A program made the translations under genes and the position numbers. From positions 2,460,857 to 2,524,856 of the forward strand of contig NC_016047.1 in the NCBI RefSeq assembly GCF_000227465.1: 64,000 nt of DNA, read 5' to 3'. The notes below the pieces were generated by a model. That model did no database searches. It worked only from the letters and a program-made list of their open reading frames with translations, and had not been told where the DNA came from. Positions 56,500 to 64,000 of this stretch are shown in pieces (within the stretch, counting starts at the first letter, position 1; every line of letters starts with the position of its first letter). This DNA comes from Bacillus spizizenii TU-B-10. Lineage in GTDB: Bacteria > Bacillota > Bacilli > Bacillales > Bacillaceae.

Positions 56500-57416
56500 G
56501 TCTTCACGCCCATCGTCCCAGACAACACATTTCCGTCTTTGTCATAAATGCGGCTTACTGTGCCCGGTCCCTTTGCTCTCGATAATTCCAAATAGCGTTC
56601 AAAGGCTCTTTCTTCCCACAAACGCTTCAATGAAGGACGCTTCATCAGGTCGGATAGGCTCCAGCCATGCGCCGAGACGATTACTGAAACACCTGCATGC
56701 AGCGCCTCAAGAAGTGCATCTGTATCTTCAATGCGCCCGATTTCATCGACAATGATCACCTCAGGGCTCATGGATCGAATCATCATCATCAGCCCCTCAG
56801 CCTTTGGACAGGCGTCTAATACGTCAATCCTCTGTCCAAATTGATGCTGCGGAATGCCGCGCAGGCATCCGGCAATTTCTGACCGTTCGTCGACGATTCC
56901 TGTCTTTACGGGCAACATATGGTTTTTGCCGGTGCTCGAGAGTCTCGCAAGATCCCGAAGAAGTGTTGTTTTACCGGTTTGCGGCGGACCGATAATCAGC
57001 GTATTCAGCCAGCTTTCTCGATATAAGAATGGAAGCAGCGGCTCCGCAATCCCCAGCTTTTGCCGGGCAATTCGTATATTAAAAGATGTGATGTCACGGA
57101 GGCCTTTCACACCTCCGTTTTCCGTGATGACTCTGCCTGCCAGTCCGACTCTGTGACCGCCTCTGATCGTGACATACCCTTTCCTCAGCTCTTCTTCGAG
57201 CGTATACATACTATAGTTGCTGAGCCGGCTGAGGATCAGATGGGCATCCTCGACCGTGCCGGCATAGGACAAAAAAACAGGTTGTCCTTTTCGAATCAAT
57301 TCAACAGGGCGGTTGACCCGAATTCTGACTTCTTCGATTTCCAGCCATTGTTGTTCCGGTATTTCAGAAAGGGCGTTTTTCATGGATTCAGGGAGAACCT
57401 CAGCGATTTCATTCAA
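56493..57416 (-). CDS. spoIIIAA: SpoIIIAA ATPase of the sporulation secretion complex
   Basis: 307-aa secretion ATPase (GspE/PilT-like). Walker A IGPPQTGKTTLL (about 141-152), Walker B-like VIIVDEIGR (about 213-221), and the arginine-rich C-terminal region. It sits at the cytoplasmic face of the mother-cell channel. Start is TTG after a long AAAGGAGGAGG ribosome site. First gene of spoIIIA, behind a sigma-E promoter. Confidence 0.94.
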   Translation of the reverse strand: MNEIAEVLPESMKNALSEIPEQQWLEIEEVRIRVNRPVELIRKGQPVFLSYAGTVEDAHLILSRLSNYSMYTLEEELRKGYVTIRGGHRVGLAGRVITENGGVKGLRDITSFNIRIARQKLGIAEPLLPFLYRESWLNTLIIGPPQTGKTTLLRDLARLSSTGKNHMLPVKTGIVDERSEIAGCLRGIPQHQFGQRIDVLDACPKAEGLMMMIRSMSPEVIIVDEIGRIEDTDALLEALHAGVSVIVSAHGWSLSDLMKRPSLKRLWEERAFERYLELSRAKGPGTVSRIYDKDGNVLSGTMGVKTC

Positions 57417-57452
57417 CAGAGCCTCCTCCTTTCTACCGATTGGCTTCTTTAA

Positions 57453-57481
57453 AATGTATGATGTAAGGCAGACTTTATGAC
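57453..57481 (-). promoter_or_regulatory. Sigma-E promoter of the spoIIIA operon
   Basis: GTCATAA, 14-bp spacer and CATACATT on the minus strand, fitting the mother-cell sigma-E consensus at both elements. It lies about 40-65 bases upstream of spoIIIAA. Confidence 0.88.
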
Positions 57482-57491
57482 AAGCCTCTCT

Positions 57492-57773
57492 TTATTTATG
57501 AACACCCGCCAAAATCAAAACAACACCCGTAAAAATCAGAATCAGCTTTGCATACGACAGCTGTCCGGCAATTTGATAGATTCCAACAGTCATGGTGATG
57601 ATAAAAATCAGCGGACCGACAATAGCGAGAATGCTGTTAACCACAACCGCCTTCCGGACATCATTTGTTACAAGCATGATAATCGCTGCCGTCAGTTCAA
57701 TCATAGAGGATAATACTCGCAATCCAGCCATTGTTAAAACAGTAGAATTGATATTTCCAAGTAAAAATTTCAT
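57492..57773 (-). CDS. yqhV: Small membrane protein YqhV
   Basis: 93-aa protein with three hydrophobic segments (about 13-33, 39-60 and 68-88) and short loops; predicted inner membrane. Conserved between efp and spoIIIAA in Bacillus; function unknown to me. Start is the ATG of MKFLLGNINS after TTGGGAGAG; an in-frame ATG seven codons earlier has no better ribosome site. Its stop lies just upstream of the spoIIIA promoter. Confidence 0.85.
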   Translation of the reverse strand: MKFLLGNINSTVLTMAGLRVLSSMIELTAAIIMLVTNDVRKAVVVNSILAIVGPLIFIITMTVGIYQIAGQLSYAKLILIFTGVVLILAGVHK

Positions 57774-57870
57774 AGCACTCTCCCAACCTCCCATTTTTTT
57801 ATAGGATATGCTCTAGCTTGCGGAAGTAGTCTTGTCATTTTCGTATAAAAGAAAGATTCTGTTTTTGGGC

Positions 57871-57904
57871 ACAAAAAAAGCCTGCTCCCATTTGGGAACA
57901 GACT
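57871..57904 (-). terminator. Terminator after efp
   Basis: Minus strand AGTCTGTTCCC/GGGAGCAGGCT stem with a short loop followed by TTTTTTT, 15 bases beyond the efp stop. Confidence 0.92.
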
Positions 57905-57916
57905 TCTTTTTTCTTT

Positions 57917-58474
57917 CTATGCTCTTGAAACGTAAGAACCGTCTGTTGTATTGACAACAAGTGTGTCGCCTTCATTCACAAAGAACGGCACGTTTACAAC
58001 AAGGCCTGTTTCAGTTTTCGCAGGTTTTGTACCGCCTGATGCTGTATCACCTTTAATGCCAGGTTCAGTTTCAACAACTTTCAGCTCAACTGTGTTTGGA
58101 AGTTCGATACCGAGCGTTTCATCTTGGTACATCATGATATGCACAGACATGTTTTCAAGCAGGTATTTTAATTCCTCTTCGATTTGAGTCGCGCTCAGTT
58201 CAAGCTGCTCATAAGAAGAAGTATCCATAAATACGTGCTGATCTCCGTTTGCATATAGGTATTGCATTGTTTTTGTTTCGATTTGCGCTTTCGCTACTTT
58301 TTCACCAGCGCGGAATGTTTTTTCCTGAATCGCGCCAGTGCGAAGGTTGCGAAGTTTAGAGCGGACAAACGCCGCACCTTTACCAGGTTTTACGTGCTGG
58401 AAGTCAACGACGCGCCAAATGCCGCCATCTACTTCGATTGTTAATCCTGTACGGAAATCGTTAACTGAAATCAT
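57917..58474 (-). CDS. efp: Translation elongation factor EF-P
   Basis: 185-aa three-domain beta-barrel protein that relieves ribosome stalling at polyproline. The tip of domain I, KPGKGAAF, carries Lys32, the residue modified in B. subtilis. Start is ATG of [10 protein letters not shown] behind AGGAGG; the longer frame overlaps the yqhT stop region and lacks a site. Follows yqhT by 24 bases. Confidence 0.96.
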   Translation of the reverse strand: MISVNDFRTGLTIEVDGGIWRVVDFQHVKPGKGAAFVRSKLRNLRTGAIQEKTFRAGEKVAKAQIETKTMQYLYANGDQHVFMDTSSYEQLELSATQIEEELKYLLENMSVHIMMYQDETLGIELPNTVELKVVETEPGIKGDTASGGTKPAKTETGLVVNVPFFVNEGDTLVVNTTDGSYVSRA

Positions 58475-58498
58475 GTTTAATGTCCTCCTATATTCCAA

Positions 58499-59560
58499 TC
58501 ACAAAATAATAAGTTCTTTTGGGGAATGGGTGATTGTCCTGTTGCCGTTTTCTGTAATCACGATGTCATCTTCTATGCGGACACCGCCTGTTTCTGGTAT
58601 GTAAATGCCCGGCTCCACTGTGACCACCATGCCCGGTTCAAGGATAGCTGAAGATCTGACGGACAATCCCGGCGATTCATGAACTTCCATGCCGAGCCCG
58701 TGCCCGGTTGAATGGCCGAAATATTCACCGTAGCCTTTTGCAGCAATGTGATCCCTTGTAAGGGCGTCAGCCTCTTTTCCTGTCATCCCCGGCTTAATAT
58801 GTGCGACGCCAAACGCCTGAGCATCAAATACGACCTGATAAATCTCCTTCAATTGATCACTGGGCTGACCTACAGCGACCGTACGGGTAATATCAGAACA
58901 ATATCCTTTATAATAAGCGCCGAAATCAAGCGTAACAAGGTCTCCACTTTCAATCAGTTTGTCACTGGCCACACCGTGCGGAAGGCTTGACCGAAGGCCC
59001 GAGGCGACAATCATATCAAAAGAAGAGCTGTCAGCTCCCTGGCTTCTCATATAAAACTCCAGCTCATTGGCAACAGCAATTTCAGAAATGCCGGGTTTCA
59101 TAAACGTCAAGATATGTCTGAAGGCATCATCTGCAATCTTCGCAGCTTCCTCTAATATCTTAATCTCTTCACTAGACTTAATCAAGCGCAACTTTTCTAC
59201 GGATTCAGCCACAGGCACTAATTCAGCCTCACTGATAACCGCGCTGTACGAGGCGTATGTGCCGTATGTCATGCTGTTCTGCTCAAAGCCGAGGCGCTTG
59301 ATGCCGAACGCTTCAACCGTGTCGGCAGTGGTCTGAATCAAGCTGCCTCCATGTTCAATGATCTCAAAGCCCTTTACCTGAGCCTTTGCCTGCTCTGTAT
59401 AGCGAAAATCAGTAATAAACGCTGCCCTGTCACCTGATATAACAGCCAAGCCCGCGGAACCTGTAAATCCGGTCATATAGCGTACATTTGTGCTGCTTGT
59501 TATCAGCATTCCGTCAATCCCCAGCTGTTCAAACAGGTTTCTTATTTTCTCTAGCTTCAT
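58499..59560 (-). CDS. yqhT: Xaa-Pro aminopeptidase-like M24 metallopeptidase YqhT
   Basis: 353-aa creatinase/aminopeptidase-fold enzyme. N-terminal creatinase-like domain (1-125) and pita-bread catalytic domain with metal ligands in TLDFGAYYKGYCSD, GHSTGHGLGMEVHE, VTVEPGIY and GVRIEDD. Expected to remove N-terminal residues before proline, a function suited to its neighbour efp. Ends 24 bases before efp. Confidence 0.94.
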   Translation of the reverse strand: MKLEKIRNLFEQLGIDGMLITSSTNVRYMTGFTGSAGLAVISGDRAAFITDFRYTEQAKAQVKGFEIIEHGGSLIQTTADTVEAFGIKRLGFEQNSMTYGTYASYSAVISEAELVPVAESVEKLRLIKSSEEIKILEEAAKIADDAFRHILTFMKPGISEIAVANELEFYMRSQGADSSSFDMIVASGLRSSLPHGVASDKLIESGDLVTLDFGAYYKGYCSDITRTVAVGQPSDQLKEIYQVVFDAQAFGVAHIKPGMTGKEADALTRDHIAAKGYGEYFGHSTGHGLGMEVHESPGLSVRSSAILEPGMVVTVEPGIYIPETGGVRIEDDIVITENGNRTITHSPKELIIL

Positions 59561-59562
59561 CT

Positions 59563-60003
59563 TTATTCTCCCCCTTGCTGGCTTAATAAGTAGCGAACAG
59601 CAAGCTTGTAGCCTTCAGCTCCAAGACCGACAATCTGCCCTTTCGCAACCGGAGCGATAACCGACTGATGCCTGAATTCCTCCCTGGCGTATAAGTTTGA
59701 TAAATGCACCTCAACCACAGGAAGACTGATGCTTGAAACAGCATCCCTGATCGCATAGCTGTAATGACTCAGGGCTCCAGGGTTCAGAACAATCCCGCCG
59801 TATTGCTCCTCAGCCTCGTGTATCGCATCTATCAAATCACCTTCGTGATTAGACTGAAAGAAAGTAAGCTGGATATGTAAGGCTTCTGCAAATTGAAAAA
59901 GATCTGTTTCAATATCGGTCAGTGTCTGGCGGCCGAATACCTCCGGTTCACGCTTCCCCAGCCGATTGACATTCGGCCCGTTCAAAATTAAAAAATGAGG
60001 CAC
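59563..60003 (-). CDS. aroQ: Type II 3-dehydroquinate dehydratase AroQ (YqhS)
   Basis: 146-aa shikimate pathway enzyme that forms 3-dehydroshikimate as a dodecamer. Visible motifs: ILNGPNVNRLGKREPEVFG, NHEGDLIDAIHEA and LNPGALSHYSYAIRDA, EVHLSN. In most family members the position in EP-x-(Tyr)-G is a catalytic Tyr; here it reads Phe (EPEVFG). GTG start with AAAGGAGAG upstream. It ends 2 bases before yqhT, so translation is coupled. Confidence 0.92.
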   Translation of the reverse strand: MPHFLILNGPNVNRLGKREPEVFGRQTLTDIETDLFQFAEALHIQLTFFQSNHEGDLIDAIHEAEEQYGGIVLNPGALSHYSYAIRDAVSSISLPVVEVHLSNLYAREEFRHQSVIAPVAKGQIVGLGAEGYKLAVRYLLSQQGGE

Positions 60004-60090
60004 ATGAATCTCTCCTTTTCGCGAGGGTTTCTCATGTAAAAAATGTTCACTTCTCGTGAACATTTTATCATACTGCAAAAGGATAATACA

Positions 60091-60624
60091 CTATTCTCTA
60101 TGTGTTCCCAACGCACGTGCCAGCTTTTCCGAATTCAGCTCATTGTATTCAAATGAAATAGAATAACCAACAAACAGCCCGTAAAGCAAATAGATGCAAA
60201 TGGTCGTAATAACTGTATCTGCTTTCAGTTCGGTCACCGCGCGAACATCTGGAAAAATCGGATTAAAAACAAAAAACACGATCAGCCAAAGCAGCAAGCC
60301 GTATAAAACCCCCGGCCACATTGTTTTTAAACGTTTCAATAGAAGATAATAAAGAAACGCTGCGCCAATTGAAAGAATTCCGATCAAAATAATGCTGATT
60401 ACGGTTCCCAGTCCATGTTTTTTCCACTCCCCTAGCACAAATGGCTGCAAAATCATATTCGGACTGATTTCGGAAAAATGAAATAAATACGCTATATAAG
60501 CAATGAAACTCCATAATACGCCTCCGCAAAAACCTGTTGCCGCCACCCTTCCGGCCATCGGAACAGGCGGTCCTTGCTTCTCATTCAATTGTTGATCTTG
60601 TTCTGTATCTTTTTCGCTTGTCAT
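60091..60624 (-). CDS. yqhR: Membrane protein YqhR
   Basis: 177-aa protein with a polar N-terminus (about 1-25, Lys/Glu/Gln-rich) and four hydrophobic segments; conserved in Bacillus as YqhR, function unknown to me. The second of two adjacent ATGs (MTSEKDTEQD) has GGAGG at better spacing; using the first would add one residue. Divergent from yqhQ, upstream of aroQ. Confidence 0.85.
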   Translation of the reverse strand: MTSEKDTEQDQQLNEKQGPPVPMAGRVAATGFCGGVLWSFIAYIAYLFHFSEISPNMILQPFVLGEWKKHGLGTVISIILIGILSIGAAFLYYLLLKRLKTMWPGVLYGLLLWLIVFFVFNPIFPDVRAVTELKADTVITTICIYLLYGLFVGYSISFEYNELNSEKLARALGTHRE

Positions 60625-60852
60625 CATGGCACCTCCAGTTAAAGTGTGCCCAAAAAATAAAATGTCAATAAAAAAGCTCACACTTTTTGGCAGCAGCGAG
60701 TAAAATTTGAAAATAACGGGTATAATGCATGTAGAAAAAGCAAGGCTATGACAATTTTTCAGCCTGTCAATCTAGAGGTTTAGCGCTGTTTCCTGTACAA
60801 TAGAGTGAAAGGAAATGGTTAGCAATCCTAAAGAAATAGGCAGGTTGATAAT

Positions 60853-61809
60853 ATGTCAAAACATAAAATTCCGCCCGCTTACGGCGGGCAGGCAGTTGTG
60901 GAAGGCGTTATGTTTGGCGGAAAGCATCATTACGTTACGGCTATTAGAAGAACGGATGGAAGCATTGACTTCTTTAAGCTTCCCCGCAAACACAATCCGA
61001 AACTGAACATCGTGAAAAAGATACCGTTTTTACGGGGGATCGCGGCCATTATTGAAGCGAGCGCAAATGGCACAAAGCATTTGAATTTTTCAAGCGAACG
61101 TTACGGGCTCGATCCATCTGAAGACGAGACACTTGAGCAGGAAGAAAAAAAAGTCTCCGGGCTGTCTATGTATCTCAGCCTCGCGGTAATCGGCGTCTTA
61201 TCATTTTTGTTCAGTAAATTCGTATTTACATTGGTTCCTGTTTTCTTAGCTGAACTGACAAGGCCGATTTTTTCATCGGACATCACTCAGATTGCGGTTG
61301 AAAGCCTGTTTAAATTGATTTTGCTGCTCGGTTACATTTATTTTTTGTCCATGACGCCGCTCATTAAAAGAGTGTTTCAATATCATGGAGCCGAACATAA
61401 AGTCATAAACTGTTATGAACAGAATTTGCCAATTACAGTGGAGAATGTTCAAAACCAGTCCCGGCTTCATTACCGCTGCGGATCAAGCTTTATTTTATTT
61501 ACGATTATTGTCGGCATGTTTGTCTATTTGCTTGTTCCGACAGATCCGCTTTGGCTGCGTGTTATAGATCGTGTTGCACTGATACCGGTCGTACTCGGCA
61601 TATCCTTTGAAGTTCTGCAGCTGACAAATAAAGTTCGTGATATTCCCGGACTGAAATTCCTTGGCTACCCGGGCCTCTGGCTTCAGCTGTTAACAACAAA
61701 AGAACCTAAGGATGACCAGGTTGAAGTTGCCATCGAAAGCTTTAACGAGCTTCTCAGACTCGAAGAAATGTCTGGACAAAATCAGAAGCCTTCTCACAAC
61801 GTCATCTAG
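60853..61809 (+). CDS. yqhQ: DUF1385 membrane protein YqhQ
   Basis: 318-aa protein of the DUF1385 family: N-terminal soluble part (PPAYGGQAVVEGVMFGGK, the family hallmark), then about four transmembrane helices, with YHGAEHKVINCYE near residue 180 containing conserved His/Glu. Function unresolved. First of yqhQ-yqhP on the plus strand. Confidence 0.9.
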   Translation: MSKHKIPPAYGGQAVVEGVMFGGKHHYVTAIRRTDGSIDFFKLPRKHNPKLNIVKKIPFLRGIAAIIEASANGTKHLNFSSERYGLDPSEDETLEQEEKKVSGLSMYLSLAVIGVLSFLFSKFVFTLVPVFLAELTRPIFSSDITQIAVESLFKLILLLGYIYFLSMTPLIKRVFQYHGAEHKVINCYEQNLPITVENVQNQSRLHYRCGSSFILFTIIVGMFVYLLVPTDPLWLRVIDRVALIPVVLGISFEVLQLTNKVRDIPGLKFLGYPGLWLQLLTTKEPKDDQVEVAIESFNELLRLEEMSGQNQKPSHNVI

Positions 61810-61848
61810 TATCCGTTGCCCTGCTATTACTTTCGGAGGTGGACAGTT

Positions 61849-62244
61849 ATGAATCATCGTGTACAACCTATTATTGCTGTATTAATTGCGCTGGGAGCGT
61901 TCGGTTTCCTCTATATGTTGGTAACCACTCCCGGAGAAATGGCAAAAATGGCGGTAACCGTCATCGTGGCAGGTATCATTATTTATTTTATTGTGAAATA
62001 TGTAATGAATCGAAATGCAGGCAGCGAAGGAGCAGCATTCAAAAAAGCGGCGAAACAATCACGGCGCCGGATGAAAGAACAAAAAGCAAAGCACCGCGCC
62101 GGACATAAGGGACGTGTCAGCCACCTGCGAAGCGTTCCGAGCGCCAGCAAGCCTAAGCCGATGATTCTCAAGAAAAAAAGCCAGACTCAACTGACTGTTA
62201 TAGAAGGGAAAAAAAATAAAAAGAAAAACAGAGCGCTTTTTTAA
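61849..62244 (+). CDS. yqhP: Small basic membrane protein YqhP
   Basis: 131-aa protein with two transmembrane helices (about 7-24 and 31-50) and a very basic C-terminus (many Lys/Arg from 60 on) that suggests contact with RNA, DNA or phospholipid head groups. Start ATG behind CGGAGGTGG; the upstream frame has no site. Its end overlaps the convergent yqhO by 4 bases. Function unknown to me. Confidence 0.88.
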   Translation: MNHRVQPIIAVLIALGAFGFLYMLVTTPGEMAKMAVTVIVAGIIIYFIVKYVMNRNAGSEGAAFKKAAKQSRRRMKEQKAKHRAGHKGRVSHLRSVPSASKPKPMILKKKSQTQLTVIEGKKNKKKNRALF

Positions 62245-63116
62245 TAGGTCCACTGTTTTAAAAACTGCTCTGTCCGTCTTTTACCTAGCTCAATCAGGGC
62301 TAGTTTTTTTTGTTGTGTTAAATGAAAATCGGTCGCCATTACGTCGTCAACCGGCAGAAAAATGATGTTTTGTTCATAGCGTGACGCAATATGCCTTGCG
62401 TCATGTGCATCCTTCATCGTTTCAAACAGGGCGCCAAACAGTTCGAAAGCGTTGCGGATATTTTTTTTCGGACGCTCTCTTTCACGCGGCGCAAGCGTTA
62501 CACCGATCACTGGGCGCTTTCTTTCCTTTGAAAACAGCCAGATTGGAAAATTGCTTAACACCCCTCCGTCAACTACCGTGGCGGTGCCTTTGTCCGTTTT
62601 TAATTTTATCGGTTCAAAGAAATACGGAATGCTGCAGCTCATTCTTACTGCTCTGGCAACAGGAAACATATCGGGATTTAACCCGTAACGGACCAAATCG
62701 TCCGGCAAAACAATCATGGTGCCGTTTGTCAGATCAGAAGCGATCAGTCGCAGAGACCCTTTCTGTAAATCACCGAAAACCCTTATGCCTTTCGCTCTTA
62801 ACAGATCAGCAATCCATTTTTCTATCGTGTCGCCTTTGTATAAGCCGAGACGCCAGTAGATGGACACCCACTGGAGCATCTTTAAGGGGAGAAATGAGTA
62901 TCGCTGGTCCAGCAATTTCTCTCCGTCCACTTCTTTAATCAAAGCGTGGATTTCCTTACTGGTGTAACCTGACGCAATGAAAGCGGCAATAATTGCGCCA
63001 GCGCTTGTACCCGCAACCCTTTTAAAGCGGAAGCCTTTTTCCTCAAGCACTTCATAAGCGCCTGCCAGCGCAATGCCTTTTACTCCTCCGCCGGAAAACA
63101 CACCGTCAATATACAT
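62241..63116 (-). CDS. yqhO: Patatin-like phospholipase YqhO
   Basis: 291-aa patatin family hydrolase. Oxyanion loop GGGVKGIALAGAY at 8-20, nucleophile Ser in GTSAG near 38, catalytic Asp in DGGVL near 188. No signal peptide. Converges with yqhP and follows mntR on the same strand. Confidence 0.92.
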   Translation of the reverse strand: MYIDGVFSGGGVKGIALAGAYEVLEEKGFRFKRVAGTSAGAIIAAFIASGYTSKEIHALIKEVDGEKLLDQRYSFLPLKMLQWVSIYWRLGLYKGDTIEKWIADLLRAKGIRVFGDLQKGSLRLIASDLTNGTMIVLPDDLVRYGLNPDMFPVARAVRMSCSIPYFFEPIKLKTDKGTATVVDGGVLSNFPIWLFSKERKRPVIGVTLAPRERERPKKNIRNAFELFGALFETMKDAHDARHIASRYEQNIIFLPVDDVMATDFHLTQQKKLALIELGKRRTEQFLKQWTY

Positions 63117-63208
63117 CTCATTCTCTCCCCCTTCATCCGATCGTTTACTATCATTTTAAGAAAACACGCGAAGAAATAGACCAACGAATGACGCGAGGCG
63201 CAGCGCAT

Positions 63209-63243
63209 CAAAAAAGACGGCCTCCTTTGAGACCGCCTTTTTA
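63209..63243 (-). terminator. Terminator after mntR
   Basis: Minus strand GGCGGTCTC/GAGGCCGTC stem (some wobble pairs) followed by TTTTTTG, overlapping the mntR stop. Confidence 0.88.
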
Positions 63244-63669
63244 CTGATTATGATGTTCTGATTTCTTTTGGATTGATTTCAGATCTTTTTTACGGGCATC
63301 ATCTTCTTCAAAGTATTGAACAAGATCCCCGATGCGATCAATGCTGTTCCAGCTTAAATGATGTTCGATTCCTTCAACATCGTTATATATTTTCTCTTCA
63401 TCAACACCAATGATTCTTAAAAACTGCTCAAGCAATTCATGTCTGTATACTAGCCGTTTGCCTATTTTTTTCCCTTTAGACGTTAACACGAGACCGCGAT
63501 ATTTTTCATAAATTAAATATTCGTCTTTATCTAGTTTTTGAACCATTTTTGTTACAGAGGAGGGATGGACTGCCAATGCTTCCGCGATATCGGAAACCCG
63601 TGCATATCCTTTTTCTTCAATCAGCATATAAATCTGTTCAATATAATCTTCCATACTTGGTGTTGTCAT
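63241..63669 (-). CDS. mntR: Manganese-responsive regulator MntR
   Basis: 142-aa DtxR family repressor. Winged helix at 1-70; metal-sensing residues Asp8, Glu11, His77, Glu99, Glu102 and His103 are all present. With Mn2+ it represses mntH and mntABCD uptake systems. ATG of MTTPSMED with GGGAGGG at good spacing; earlier in-frame codons lie upstream of that site. Confidence 0.96.
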   Translation of the reverse strand: MTTPSMEDYIEQIYMLIEEKGYARVSDIAEALAVHPSSVTKMVQKLDKDEYLIYEKYRGLVLTSKGKKIGKRLVYRHELLEQFLRIIGVDEEKIYNDVEGIEHHLSWNSIDRIGDLVQYFEEDDARKKDLKSIQKKSEHHNQ

Positions 63670-63768
63670 CGAAACCCTCCCAAAAAGCACCTTAACTTTA
63701 TAAACCATTACAAGTTTACACTAATGAACTTGAAAAAACAAGGATGCTCCGCGGGACAAAAGCCCTTT

Positions 63769-64000
63769 TTACCGCTTATAATTCCATTCATCTGAGGCGT
63801 ATTTTGTTTCTGCCAAGTGATGAACAAAATCAAGCTCTTCCTGAGACAGTTTGTACGGCTCCAAATGAATGTTAAGGCCTGTTTCAAACCCTTCTTTAAA
63901 GGCTTTACGGGCCTCATCCATCGTCACCCGCTTATCGGTGAGTTCATTAATGGCAACCGCTTTATTTTTGAAATTGCGCTGCATCCGCTCTCTGACTCTT
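63769..64000 (-). CDS. lipM: Octanoyltransferase LipM, C-terminal part
   Basis: The last 76 codons of a gene that enters from the right edge; the frame is open through the window end without a start. The tail ([29 protein letters not shown]) and position upstream of mntR match B. subtilis LipM (YqhM), which transfers octanoate from ACP to GcvH in lipoate synthesis. Identification relies on neighbourhood and this tail. Confidence 0.75.
   Translation of the reverse strand, partial: RVRERMQRNFKNKAVAINELTDKRVTMDEARKAFKEGFETGLNIHLEPYKLSQEELDFVHHLAETKYASDEWNYKR

Overview
This is a chromosomal window from a bacterium of the Bacillus subtilis species complex. Gene order and protein sequences match the B. 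subtilis artPQ-bmr-bkd-mmg-spo0A-recN-dxs-accBC-spoIIIA-efp-mntR-lipM region closely. Several proteins differ by scattered substitutions from what I remember of strain 168. My inference is a non-168 strain or sister species; I could not run an alignment.

Layout, left to right. (1) 1-1.7 kb: end of an arginine ABC transporter operon (artP, start of artQ) with AhrC-type operators, then bacilliredoxin brxB. (2) 1.7-4.8 kb: bmrU-bmr-bmrR, a lipid-kinase-like protein, the Bmr drug pump and its MerR-type activator, with a 19-bp-spacer promoter. (3) 4.9-15 kb: the bkd operon for branched-chain keto acid catabolism (ptb-bcd-buk-lpdV-bkdAA-bkdAB-bkdB), driven from a sigma-54 promoter by BkdR. (4) 15.1-22.1 kb: yqzF and the mother-cell mmg operon (mmgA-mmgB-mmgC-mmgD-mmgE/prpD-prpB), which couples short-chain fatty-acid oxidation to the methylcitrate cycle, with a sigma-E promoter and a CcpA cre site. 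(5) 22.2-26.1 kb: yqiK, yqiI, yqiH, yqiG and a cluster of unrecognised very small ORFs.

(6) About 26.2-37.8 kb is an AT-rich accessory island between yqiG and spo0A. It carries a complete type I restriction-modification operon (hsdM-hsdS-hsdR) followed by a HELVH metallopeptidase of the YgjP/DUF45 type. Next comes a graveyard of phage- or plasmid-derived pieces: a frameshifted P27-type small terminase gene, a ribbon-helix-helix gene lacking a start codon, a 54-aa ORF, and two converging truncated genes. Last is an apparently intact tyrosine recombinase beside spo0A. A 16-bp near-repeat (14/16 identical) at 26225-26240 and 37760-37775 brackets the whole block and is the best candidate for attachment-site remnants. 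A strong promoter followed by a U-rich terminator-like end at 36.6 kb may encode a small RNA.

(7) 37.8-64 kb is conserved core, nearly all on the minus strand: spo0A (sigma-H promoter and four 0A-box-like sites), spoIVB, recN, ahrC, yqxC, dxs, ispA, xseB, xseA, folD, nusB, yqhY-accC-accB, the eight-gene spoIIIA operon, yqhV, efp, yqhT, aroQ and yqhR. Then come yqhQ and yqhP on the plus strand, and yqhO, mntR and the 3' end of lipM on the minus strand. Functions run from isoprenoid, fatty-acid and folate metabolism to DNA repair, sporulation and manganese control. The core is ordinary for this group. The novelty lies in the island and the small-ORF/RNA candidates around it.
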